NCBI GenBank assembly: GCA_900088475.1
Contig: FLMG01002456.1
Span: 81,277 to 145,276, forward strand
DNA: 64,000 nucleotides
Reading direction: 5' to 3'
DNA from: Hyphochytrium catenoides
Taxonomy: Eukaryota; Sar; Hyphochytriomycetes; Hyphochytriales; Hyphochytriaceae
Shown here: positions 23,041 through 33,900 of the stretch, piece after piece
Position numbering within the stretch: position 1 is the first letter of the stretch
Layout: every line of letters starts with the position of its first letter
Translations under genes and position numbers: made by a program
The notes under the pieces: model-generated
Database searches by the model: none
The model's input: only the letters and a program-made list of their open reading frames with translations
What the model was told of the DNA's origin: nothing

Positions 23041-23727
23041 ATCAAGCCCTGGTCTCTTCCTCCTCAACCTGATCGCCTCCACACTCATCATCAGTGAAGG
23101 AAGAATCATAACTGATCTCTTCAGTACAAGTCCTCGTAGGAGGGAGATAGTTTTTTGAAAATAAAATAGTAAGCATCTATTGCATCTGGGAGTTACACAA
23201 CGATCACGGCTTGAATACTAAAAATGGCACAGGACAGAGCAACCGAAAATCCGAAGTTTTACTTCAGAAAACGCTGTAATATCAAGAACCCGATACCTCT
23301 CTCTATTTTCGGTAATACCTCTCTGCCGAATACAGTCAGTGCCAGAAAGAGCCAGAACCTGAGCCAGTTGTGTTTGGTTGTTCTGATTGATAGCAGATAG
23401 TAGAAGCATGGTATTGCAAATCACATACATATGTAGAAATTGGAGAGCACTTTCCTTGTGATAGCCGCAAGATGAGATTGTCTGACACTGCTGGACGACC
23501 ACTATCAGCGATCACCCTTCTTGTGGGCCATCACACAACGCTTGCAAGTATGGATCAGTGAACGCCCAACGTGGAATGCGGGTAATGAGCGTTTTTACGC
23601 AGAAGCAGGGACCAAGCGTGTGTCAAGTTCCAAGCAGTAAGCTCAAGAAGAAGCATATCGGTAATACTTGGGCTCTACTGACTCTGACGCCGCCAGCAGC
23701 CCTCTTAGCCCGTGAGCAAGAGTCAAG

Positions 23728-24999
23728 ATGGGCTCTTTTGAGTTATCCTGCTGTGATGACGATCAGGTAGGCACGTGTGCGTGAACAAAAAAGTTGTTTT
23801 GCTGAAGCTCAGTGTCGCGTACATCTCATTGCGCAGGTTGTCACAATAACGCTGATTGGTCTATACACGATCGTCATCTTCGTTTTGTGGCGCAAGGTCG
23901 TTCTGCATCCTTTCAAAATTCTGTAAGAAGCCACTAGTCATTACCTTCTCAAAGCAGGAGGTGAACACTGACGCATGTACCCTACCCTAACAGTGTAGTC
24001 TTCCTCCACGAGCTATCACATGCCTTGGCAGCCTTGATTACTTGCGGCAAAGTCACCGGTATTGAGGTTCATGAGAACGAGGGAGGAGTAACGAACTACA
24101 TCGGCGGATGTAGGCTTGTAGTGCTACCAGCGGTAGGTTTTAGTTACTTCCATTGTATCGGACGTTGTCATTGGCGGCTGACACCACTTATGCAGGGGTA
24201 TCTGGGCTCTGCCCTCTGGGGGTTGGCTCTCATCGTCTGCAGGTACAGCATTGCCTGAAGATTTGTGATAAATTGCTAGCCCTTTATTTACCGTTGCTCT
24301 TCCTAGTGCGAGAAATCTATGGGCAGAAATCATCACAGGTGTTCTTATCTTTTGTATGTTGGCAGTACTCTGCTACGCCAGAAACGGTTACCTGCGGTGG
24401 CTGTGCGTTGGTAAGCCGCAAGTTTGAGATAACATTGTGTGGGTTATAGGAAACATTGATCTCGCACCATACCAGGTTTTATAATCTTCCTTGGGGTGGT
24501 CCTCGCATGCAGCATTTTATGGTACCCGCTAGCTCCCTACGTAACTCTCTTCATAGGAGTTATGAGCAGCTTGTTTGCTGTTTATGATATTTGGGATGAC
24601 CTTATTAGCCGCAGAGTACATGGAAGGTACGTCTTCTTCGGGCTCTCTTCTTACAACCCCATCTGACGAGACGTCGGTCACATAAGTGACGCCGTTGTAT
24701 TTGCAGAGCTAACTCACACCAGCAGTCGATGCTGGGGAGTAATCTGGGCTATCATCTCTCTCGCTTTCCTTGTTGGTACGTTATACAGTAATTTATGAGT
24801 CTCAGAAAGACCGTATATCAATGCTGAACGTCTCTTTCTCACAGTTGCCGTTACAATCAACCTTTATGTGTATGACAATAGCACTCCCAAGACTTGGGAG
24901 GAGCTTTCCTCAGAGACAAAAATAGTGATAGGGGCCTCAGCTGGAGTTGCTGCACTGTTAGTGGCCTGGAGGATCTCACCGTTGTGGAAGAAACCATAA
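23728..24999 (+). CDS. Peptidase M50B-like integral membrane protein
   Basis: Putative zinc metallopeptidase of the site-2-protease superfamily, multi-pass in membranes. It starts MGSFELSCCDDDQ at 23728, with a donor after CAG. The next exon is a membrane helix (VVTITLIGLYTIVIFVLWRK). Then come VVFLHELSHALAALITCGK, which contains the HExxH zinc motif (HELSH), and GIEVHENEGGVTNYIGGCR. GYLGSALWGLALIVC follows after an intron. Further exons give helices around ILCMLAVLCYARNGYLRWLC and FIGVMSSLFAVYDIWDDLIS. Then come DAVVFAELT and CWGVIWAIISLAFL, with TAA at 24997-24999. The order HExxH, E-GGVT, GYLGSALWG, DSDA--FA matches the M50B-like family (PF13398). There are about eight exons. The substrate is unknown. 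Confidence 0.8.
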
Positions 25000-25871
25000 C
25001 AGGAAGTTGGCCACATCAGTCATAGACAACCGTGGTCAAAATTCCTACCGTGATGCTCTCAATGTACGGAGTATAATTTGAGCACTGCGCTTACATAATT
25101 TCGATCTCGAAGCGGCTATGCAGTATTGCCGGAGGCGGCGAGAATTGCTCCTGTCATACATCATATGCTGTCTGTCTCTCCTCTAGCAATTCTCCGCAGC
25201 GCACCTCGCCCATCAGCTGCAAAGCGGTTCTGAGAGCAGCATATTCCTCTTCCGTTTATGGGACTGCACAGCAGGATAATAGCTTCTATCATCGGCGAAC
25301 TCCAGCGTGGAAGACAGCGGAAAATGGCAACAATAGAACTCGGAGGGTGTAGATTATTGAGGAGTTTTGACGGGTGCTAATAAAGGCCTTTCTGAGATGT
25401 TGCATTCCTAGCAAGAGACAGGGGATTGGTTGCTTGATTTATGTGGGATTATCATCATGAGATTACCGCTAGCCTAATGGAAAATAACTCTTCTGAATTC
25501 TGAGTTTTTCATTTTAGAATTGTGAATTCTTTCCAAAGAACCCATCAGTCGCATCTCAGTGCCTTTTTGCTCTTACAGCCATTTCAACATAGTTCTTTTG
25601 CTGGCATCTTAGAACTCAAGGTACCTATAGTTCTCGAGGGCAACTCTACGAATAATTCCAGGTCATCGGGAAGTAGAAGATCTTCCACATATTCTGAAGC
25701 TCGTGCTCCTTGTTGTGATGGATTCTGGCTCCTTTGCTGCTAAGCCTTAGTAGAGCTAGTCGTCCAAGTGTTTTTGTTTCATTTCAAGACATTAGAGACA
25801 GCTTATCACCCATTTGCCTGCCTTGATTACAAGCTGCCCAGCGACCTCCATAAATACAGCTTATTTCAATC
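25000..25871. other. Intergenic region, nothing recognised
   Basis: Contains an imperfect inverted repeat (GAGAATTGCT near 25140 and AGCAATTCTC near 25187) and a 73-codon Ser-rich open frame at 25522-25743 without family similarity. I see no supported gene. Confidence 0.4.
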
Positions 25872-27185
25872 ATGGCTCTTGTGGACGCCACTTTTGACCA
25901 TAGCGGGACTGCGCTGCTGATCATTGACCCTCAGGTGAGTTGGCGGTGTTGAGAGTCTATCAATGGAGCTGTCCCTAATGGTACATTGGTGCTGTTTAAA
26001 AGAGGGATTTCCACACAAATGGAAGCTTAGCTGTCGAAGGTAAGAAACTGAGGTAGACTTTATGAGCTGCCATCTAACATTAACGTGTCTCCTGGTTAAT
26101 CTTATAATATTAGGGGCTGACAAAGACTCTGCGCGGATAGCAAAAATGATCCGGGCTCACCAGGACAAAATCTCGAACGTCTATATCACCCTTGACTCAC
26201 ATCAACCGCTGCACATTGCTCATGCCATATTTTGGAAGGTCGCCTGATTTTGCTGCAGCTCTTTAACCCCTCTTCACCGAGACAACTTACGTGCTGCTTT
26301 ATGCAATCTAGGATCAAAGCGGTAATCACCCAAATCCCTTCACTGTGATAACGGAAGAGGATGTTCTATCTGGGAAATGGATGGCTTCGCGGGAAGATCT
26401 TGTTGAGGTTGCCCGCCAGGTATGTCACTCCTTGGAGAGAGTACAGTAAGCGGTAGTACTATCTCTATCTGGTAGCTGACATCATTGTTTGAACTCCTAT
26501 GTAGTATGTGACAAAGTTGAAGCAATCAAGCAAGTTTTCTCTCTGCATATGGCCTCCTCATTGCCTTATTGGTACCTTAGGTACGACATTCCGCTTGCGT
26601 TCTGCTTGCTGCAATCAGCTTACATCCTGACGATAGGACACACCGTTGTCCCTGAGATCAGCAATGCTGTCATCGACTGGTCGAGGAACCACAAGCTGCC
26701 AGTTAACTATATCATGAAGGGTCAAAATCCTCTTACAGAGATGTATTCCGCTTTGAAGGCGGAAATTGAGATTCTCGAAGATCCGACTACGTGGTTGGTA
26801 CATTCCTTCCTAGTCCCTGCTGCCTTGCTGCCGACTTAAAAGTCATCATCGTGACATCCCTAAACAGCTTGAACACGACCTTGATCGCCAAATTAAGTAT
26901 GGCAGACCGCATTATTATCTGCGGCCAAGCACTTTCCCATTGCGTTAACTTCACGACGAGGGACCTCATTGCCAACCTCCCAGAAGATCGGCGAAGCAAA
27001 ATTGTGATTCTTAGAGGTAAGCTCCATTTGTCAACCACTCCATTATATATCGAGACCGATTCTCACTTGTCTGTGCAGATGGATCTAGTCCAGTGCCTGG
27101 TTTTGAGGATGAGGGCGCGGCCTTTCTTCAGGATATGAAAAATATGGGTGTTCAGATAAGGACTACCGAAGATGTGTTCAGCTGA
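25872..27185 (+). CDS. Isochorismatase-fold cysteine hydrolase (nicotinamidase-like)
   Basis: Amidase-type hydrolase. Eight exons can be followed. 25872-25934 (MALVDATFDHSGTALLIIDPQ), 26003-26039 (RDFHTNGSLAVEG), 26114-26238 and 26312-26419 come first. About 26510-26575 ends WPPHCLIG. About 26636-26792 holds NYIMKGQNPLTEMYSALKAE. About 26874-27015 holds ADRIIICGQALSHCVNFTTR. The last exon, from about 27080, gives DGSSPVPGFEDEGAAF and TGA 27183-27185. The triad Asp (LLIIDPQ), Lys (MKGQNP) and Cys (ALSHCV) is present, as is the WPPHCL motif around the pocket. Length (about 260-270 residues) exceeds bacterial PncA, and the HCVNFTTRDL form resembles the larger cysteine-hydrolase subgroup. The exact substrate (nicotinamide or other) cannot be read from sequence. 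Confidence 0.8.
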
Positions 27186-28353
27186 GGGCATATATGCTAG
27201 GGTTTAAATTGACAGGCCGGTCCACTGGGTATCTAACCAGTCGGATGTGAGTACATCTGGAGTCAGAATCTTGGTTGTGTTGAGAAGGGTGAGCTCACGT
27301 AGCCGCTCAAGTCTGTTGGTACTGTACTGCCATCTAGATACCTTCAGCAGATCGTCCCCCTATTGCAATGCAGGAAGGAGCGGCTCAGTACTCGCGTTAG
27401 CAAACCGTGTTGCAAGTACCTTTTATCTATTGAGTATGTAGTTCTACCCTCCCATGGGCCTTACACGAGGCTTTGTGGCTCGAACCAGTTGAACAGGTGG
27501 GACGTCGCCTGTACAGATGCGGGGCATAAGGACTATGCTACTACTTCTGATAACCGCACAAAGGAGGTGTGAGCGACTATAGGATAAAGCAGCCCTTGCA
27601 TTCTTCATTAGCTCGTGCTCGTCGTCAGAGTGACTGAAATGGTGTAGGCCGCCTGACTATAAAAGAAACCATAGGAAAAAAATGGTGAAGGACAACAAAG
27701 CAAGACCGTTTTGTGCCTGTTCGGACTAACGTTAGCGGCTATCCAGGTTGTTGCGACTTTTGGGTTTGACTGCTGGTACACTAGCACAAGAGCTACAGCG
27801 CAGCAATTGCCGCAATCTCTTCTTTACGGCACAGCTTGTCCGGCGAAACTGCTAATTAAGACAGCCAGCTGTCTCCTAGTCTCTTCTTCTTTCTGTGTCC
27901 TTGTCTCACCCAGAAGCCATTGCTCTCTTATTTTGAACCACCTGGTCGCCTAGCCAACAGGAACTCAACGGGCGTGCCTGACTGCTATCTCCGTTGCATC
28001 TCCCAACTTTTGTTCCTCGAGCTTTTAATTCCCAGGAAGCGCTGCTGGCAGCCATCGTCACTCATCTAATCTCTATCGGAAGCCTTTCCAAGATTACTCG
28101 GATCAGGGCCTTATAACGACGCACTGCAACCCTTTGAGTCGCATAGATACTAGCATGAACCAGCCCTAACTGCTTGTGTAAGCAGAATTTGCTAGAGGCG
28201 TCGACAGGGACCTGCAAGTAAAGTTTAGCACATGTCTCATTGGATGGCGCCTTCCTAGGTGACTAATATGAGCCACTCTGGTCACCCACTGCTCTGTCCA
28301 CTAGGTCTAAGGATAACAGCGTGACGACTCTGATTCGAAAGCTTTCTGGCGAG
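27186..28353. other. 1.2-kb intergenic region before IFT25
   Basis: Short frames only, for example 27711-27953. None has a signature. A 5' untranslated exon of IFT25 is possible, since an open stretch with an acceptor lies directly upstream of its ATG from about 28312. Confidence 0.4.
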
Positions 28354-28970
28354 ATGGTGACGAACCTAGCGCTCGAAGAAGAGGGTGCTCAGGTCACTGG
28401 CGCTACCTCCTATGACCCTCGCTTCCCCGCCGAGAACGTCTTGAATGAGTAAGTCCTTAATCTTCTGCCGGTTCAATATTTTCTCATGCGTTTTATGCCT
28501 TGCTTAATAGGGAAGAAGGCAGCTTTTGGGTTACCACTGGGACGTATCCACAGGAGTTCATTTTACAGCTTTCTCAGGCTTCCCTGATATCAAGGATCAA
28601 GACTTCAACTAGAAACGGTGTGTCTCCCTAAGCAATCTTGTGTAAGGTTCTGCCGCGTTCTATTGGTGCTGACAAGAATCTCTCTGAAGTCAAGCTCATG
28701 GTGATCGAGAAATGTGATACAGCCAACCCAGTGTCTTGGGAAAAGATCTTGGAGCTTGGTAAGGCCACCCCATGTCCCTTTCTATAATGCATATTGCCTC
28801 ACGGTATTTGGGTTCCAGATATGAAAGAAAATGATGGAGGGCTACAGCTCGAAGATAACCAGCTTCAACGAGTGACCGCCACCTTCCTAAAGTTCAAGAT
28901 CTTCGCCGGTTGGGATGACTTTAGTACTGTCCACAGGATCTCGGTGGAAGGACGAAGCGCTAGAGAGTGA
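28354..28970 (+). CDS. IFT25: Intraflagellar transport protein IFT25 (HSPB11)
   Basis: Small IFT-B subunit that pairs with IFT27. It starts MVTNLALEEEGAQVTGATSY at 28354. Exon 1 ends FPAENVLNE at a GTAAGT donor. Exon 2, from about 28511, gives EEGSFWVTTGTYPQEFILQL. Exon 3 gives NLSEVKLMVIEKCDTANPVS and WEKILEL. Exon 4 has LEDNQLQRVTATFLKFKI and WDDFSTVHRISVEGRS before TGA 28968-28970. The product is about 145 residues, the family's usual length. The jelly-roll motifs (P-N---D---FW-TTG-FPQEF and F--F-SVH-+SVEG) are diagnostic of IFT25 and separate it from other DOC/F5-8C-like folds. Some lineages with cilia lack IFT25, so presence is informative. Confidence 0.88.
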
Positions 28971-29092
28971 TACGACGTGTATCCACAGCTATTCCCTTCA
29001 TTTATTGCACTCGAGCAGCATATTATATATACAATGACGGTTGGAGGTGCAGCTGATGACTGAAACGACATCTCCTTGAAAACCCAAGGGCT

Positions 29093-29740
29093 CAGGTGTT
29101 CACACCATAACTCTCCTTTAAATCCTGAATTTCCTTTCTCTTCTTCTCGTTGTCCAGCTTCTTTTGCATCTTGCTTGCCTGATATCACGGTCAATATCAC
29201 GGTCAGCGCCGTTAGACAGCTCCATGCCACCCGCTAATGAGCTTACCTGGTAATATAAGACTATCAGGTATCGACCGCATACGTTGAATCCCGACAGATG
29301 ATCGACTGCGTTCTTGGCGTCATAGATATCCTCATATACGACAAAGGCGGTCCCCTTTGTATCTGACGCGTTTCCTCTGCACGGACTGTGGTTAAATCCC
29401 AAAATACTACGAATCTGATCCAAGAACTGCTGGCTTACAGTCTAATCTGGCGGATTGCGCCATATTTTCCGAAGATGTCGTACATTTCCTCCGACGTGAT
29501 CTTGAATGGCAGGTTTCTAAAGAAGCAACCCAGGATGAAATCTTTGGCAACGGGATGACTTTAAACATCCTTACCTCACGTAGAGTATCCGATTCACTTC
29601 AGGAGGTAGTCGAGCCTATGAGTTTAACGTATTTAAAGTAAGGCATTCGCATTGACGAGTAGTCCCATTCGCTTACTTACATTCTGTCTTCGACCTTGGT
29701 TTGGAAGCCCTGTCGACACTGCAACACAGCAGGAGTTTAG
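29093..29740 (-). CDS. SF3B6: Splicing factor SF3b p14 (SF3B6)
   Basis: RRM protein that contacts the branch-point adenosine in the U2 snRNP. Leftward exons: a short one ending GRRQN near 29690; [14 protein letters not shown] near 29630-29580; [14 protein letters not shown] near 29500-29460; [20 protein letters not shown] through [19 protein letters not shown] (about 29385-29249); and [20 protein letters not shown] ending GVNT with TGA at 29093-29095. RNP2 (ILYVRNL) and RNP1 (GTAFVVYE) match closely. The start codon is not resolved; upstream frames to 29756 contain stops, so one more short exon is likely. It is convergent with IFT25, 123 bases away. Confidence 0.87.
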
Positions 29741-30000
29741 CTCTTGTCATAGGTCATCAATAGCAAGGCAAGAACCCGCACTTACTGGCGTGATTTTGAG
29801 CTACTGCTTGAACTTGGTGTACTAGTGTGTGTATGGCCAGGCACTTGTAGCCTCTTCTGTCACGGTATCCTCTAACAGCACGTTTGACTTGTGTCACGAA
29901 GTGATGAGATAAGGTGGTGCACGAGTACGAGTGATCTACAATGGCTGCCAAGATCTAAAATGCCAAAGAAGCAAGGCTTGAGTGAAGCATCACGGCCCTA

Positions 30001-30830
30001 TCATTCCGCAATGGATCCAGCTGGAAGTCCAGTTGATGAATTGTTCCTTGTTGATGAGTCTTCTTGCTTCTTCAGTCCATCGAAGCTGCTCCGCAAGTTG
30101 CTGCTGCTTGTCGCATCACTCATCACCCGTCTTATTATAAGCCTCTTGGCCTCAATCTTCCTCATTCACCCACATAGCAATCTGCATAAAGGGTCCAGCT
30201 CCCCTGTCCCTAGGGACCGACCCAGTACTTCCCTCGGAGTGGCGGTGAGGAGAGTCCATCATCTTTTGAAGGACGATTTTCAAGATCTTGCTTGCCTGAG
30301 CCTCATCGCTCCATCGCTTCTTCGGATGAGGAGCCACTTCTGGACCTCGGGCTGGAGAGACAAGCTGCAAGGCGCAAAAGCTGAGGAAGTTCTAAACTCA
30401 CACTGGCTCTTGAGCGCATAACTCTTTCTGAGAAGTCTCCTGAGAAGCCGGGCCACCACAAGCGATAGCTTAGTCCAGTTCAGCCAGGACACCCCAGAGT
30501 CTGGCAAGCCATGGCGACCAGTCTGTTTGTCTTCTATGGAGCCTGTTCGTAAGAAAAATAAATTGTTGATTGATCACGTCTTCTATATGTTGCTAAGTCC
30601 TCGAATCTTCTGGACACCAAGTTATAAGTTAGCTGTCGAGCGTGATGAGACTCTCGAGGTCCTGAAGATACAAGTCTTTTCAATATCAGGTATTGACTGA
30701 GATTACCTCTTGGCAGTGTGTGTACAGCCTCGATGACCTTCCTCGTGCTCTTGCCGAGTAGGAGTGCCGCCAGATCGACAGCTGCTGTGCACTTTGTCGG
30801 GCCAGTTACTGCTGGCGGATGATAAGACAT
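30001..30830 (-). CDS. Possible small multi-exon gene of unknown function
   Basis: A first exon from ATG 30830 encodes MSYHPPAVTGPTKCTAAVDL, then ALLLGKSTRKVIEAVHTLPR, ending at a GTAATC donor near 30706. A frame-compatible exon follows (GPRESHHARQLTYNLVSRRF). Downstream minus-strand segments include PEVAPHPKKRWSDEAQASK and a Ser-rich end (GLKKQEDSSTRNNSSTGLPA) with TGA at 30001-30003. I cannot connect all pieces with confidence and recognise no domain. Overlapping plus-strand frames exist, so strand assignment is provisional. The ATG is about 127 bases from the first ATG of the divergent PNGase gene, suggesting a shared promoter. Confidence 0.35.
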
Positions 30831-30956
30831 TGCGATCGGTAGGTCGCCTGTGAGTTCCTGGCGTTTTGGCCTCTTCAATCAAGGTTCATTAGCGTTGTTC
30901 TATAGCTCGACGTGCAGAACTTCGATTGCATTTTCCTTGAGGATAGCCAGCAAGAT

Positions 30957-33900
30957 ATGGAGGATGTGATGGAGGCTGCCAGTGCCAGGAGCCAACTTGC
31001 ACAATGGGGAGAAGCTTGCAGTAGGGTTTTCTTTGGCGATCGCCCTATCGTACAACCACGGTTTAGACTCAAAACAGGCGAGGAAGCATATTGTATGGGT
31101 TGCGCTGCTCTGCACTTTGAAGGTAAATGTCGCCTGGCCTCACGTCAGTTCGGGCCGAAAGCATCGTGTTGGCAAAGTAGCACACTAACGTCTTGCAATG
31201 CAGAACCAATTAGCATTGCGAGGTGGAAGGAAACAATCAAACCAGAGTCGTGGGACGGATACGTAACAGATATCGAGATCTGCCAGGGAGACTTCAACGT
31301 CGAAGGTAGTCCAGGTTTCCAACGTATTCCACTGGACCTGAACAGTGGAGCAGGAGGCCTCTATGCCTATTTGTGTGTCCGTAAAGGTAGGCGCTGACCG
31401 TAGAGGTTCTGAACCCTGAGTATGCTGACTTCCGACCAGGCGGACGAAAGGCACCCATTACATCTATTCTTCTACAGTTTGGCGACCAGCCCACCAAAGC
31501 CGAACTTTTGCAAGAGGGATATGTGAGGTTGGCCCCAAACTGCAACGAAGGGAATCGTAGCTTAAGTCCTGTCTACGTCTGGTATCGAAGGCTGGCAGAA
31601 TCACCTGTCGTTCCATCACCTGTGGTAGGCCAAGTCCTGCATTACGATGTCTCATGAGCCATCATCTGAGCCAGCTTCCCGTACAGTCTCGAGCAATACA
31701 AGACCTAGAAGTTATTAGGCAGGATCTCGTATCAGCCAGTTCGGACTACTTAAGAATCCCAGGAAATCTGAACGAGGGCACCAACGGACCACCGATCCAC
31801 ATTTACGCCAGATGGGGTCTCTCTTTCCATTGTCGAAGTGCTCTAAACTAGCTCTTACGCTTATCTCTGCGTTTATTAGGAGAAATCGGTGCTTTCACGT
31901 GCGCCACAGAAAGAAGAGTGGGTTCTTCCAACTTCCTTTTTAAAGAACGGCTAGGGATTGAAACTTACGAAGCAACATCGCTGGAAGATTTATGGTGAGC
32001 ATTTGAAGATATGGTAGGATGTAAATGTAGTTTCTACTAATATGCATCAAGTGGGAGACTGGCGATGCAGTCGCTTTGCAAGAAGTTTGAAAGTATGGCC
32101 GAGCAGAGTGAGATGATGAGATTGCTTCAAGTCCAAGAAGCGAACAAGGTCCATCTACCTCCAAGAATCGAGAGCTATTGTAGGTGAGAAGTTATGAAAA
32201 CCCTATTCGTTTTCTTTCCTACGAGACTGAGGTGCATTTGTTTGAGACAGGGCGACCACTATGTTTGAGAGCCCAGAGCGACAGGAGAAGGCATTGAAGG
32301 TGTCAACTCTAGGGCCGTACCTTTCAAGTGATGTTACTGATCCTTCGTGCGCTGCAGCATATCCCAGTTGAAGAATTAAAGGCTCAAGCGACAAGCTCCA
32401 GTCAAGATGAGGAAACTTACCAGGTGGCATCAACCAAGTTCTCTTACTTGTCTGGTATCATATTTAACCGACCTTCTCATGAAGGAGGAGCTCCTTAAAG
32501 GGCTTCTCAAGTGGTTCAAGGAAGAATTCTTCTCATGGGTCAATAATGCTCCTTGCGTTGCCTGCCGATCGCCTGAAACTCAAGGAATGTCGGGAGGAAC
32601 TCCTACAGCGGAAGAGGTAATTCATCTTTTTGTCGTCTTGGCGGATTTTGCTAATCCTAGACATTTGTAGTTGATGTACGGAGCTTCCCGAGTCGAACTA
32701 TATCGGTGCACAGCGTGTGGCAGCGTCAGTCGATTTCCTCGGTATAACGATCCCGGTGCGTACATTCAAACACAGCTTTCAAGATCCGGGGTTAGGCTAG
32801 CGAGGTGACGTTCCGCTTGTCTAGCAAAGTTATTGGAGACAAGGCGCGGGCGATGTGGGGAGTGGGCCAACTGCTTCACTCTCTGTTGCCGAGCGATGGG
32901 CTTTGATGCCCGTTTTGTGATCGATTTCACGGACCACGTTTGGACGGAAGTCTATTCCCTGAAAAGAAAGGTACTTCCCTCCAGATAGGCAGTCTCTCCT
33001 CTAGCTGCACACTTATACTCCTCTGGTCATAGCGTTGGATTCACACAGATTGCTGCGAGAATAAACTGGATACTCCCCTCATGTACGAGGTGGGATGGGG
33101 CAAAAAACTGACTTACGTCTTTGCCTTCTCCAGCAAGGAAGTCGTGGATGTAACCAGGTTATTATGATTAACTCGCAAAACCATGTCGTTAACTGCTAAA
33201 CCATGTCCTTTTAGAAGGTACACTAATGATTGGACAGAAGTCTTGAAACGCCGGGATCAGGCGCCGGAAACCTGGCTGGCAGACTACATTCAACGCTTGG
33301 ATCTCAAACAGAGGAACAACTGGTCGCCTAATGAGGAAGAAAAGCAGGCAGGATCAATACACTTCTCATCTATGGGATAAATAGCCAAATTAACCTTCCG
33401 TCAAGACGCTTTTGCGACGCAGAGCGGAGGAAGAGGTGGAGCTCCAGCAGCAGGTTGCACGAGGAGCTCAGATTAAGGCGGGCGAGCTGCAGGGTAGAGG
33501 TTCAGGTTCCAAGGAATGGCGAGAGTCTAGAAGAGAGCTTGGAGAGTCAAGAGCTTCCGAAAAGGTAGCTTGTCCTAATACATGCTTAAAGCTCGCCATT
33601 GACCGGAGGAAAATGCAGGAGACCGAGTTTGAGAAGCTTCAAGCTACACATATTGCCACGGAGGAAAAAGACTTGAATCCCACAAAAGTGCGACTTGAAA
33701 TGGACTTCAAGAGGTGGGGACATTTAATACTAAAGCTAATGCTGCGTTGTCCCAGGATCTCAGGTTCTATGCAGGCTGTTTCGACAATTATCCATTGGGT
33801 GCGGTCTGCAGAGTTGTCAGAATCCTAACTGTGCCTCTAATACGCGTAAGTACAAACTGAAGGAAGCATCTTTGGTGGACATCAGTAACAGTGGTAATAC

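Larger units (their letters stand above)
21909..23727. other. 1.8-kb gene-poor region
   Basis: No supported coding exon. It contains a 17-base tandem repeat at 22250-22289 and a purine-rich simple-repeat tract at about 22801-23040, both listed separately. Short open frames here are compositional (poly-Phe/Ser on the minus strand opposite the GA tract). Confidence 0.45.

Noticed and set aside
25130-25200. Imperfect inverted repeat GAGAATTGCT/AGCAATTCTC
   Set aside because: Ten-base arms with a loop of nearly 40 bases and no flanking direct repeats; not convincing as a transposon end or terminator.
27470-27500. Minus-strand GGTTCGAGCC resembling a tRNA B box
   Set aside because: The flanking bases do not form a T stem and no A box lies at the right distance.
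29891-30421. 176-codon plus-strand frame with a hydrophobic stretch
   Set aside because: The hydrophobic run (KLLLLVASLITRLIISLLA) is opposite Gln/Glu/Lys-rich minus-strand codons (QQQLAEQLRW), a typical antisense artefact; no splice or family support.
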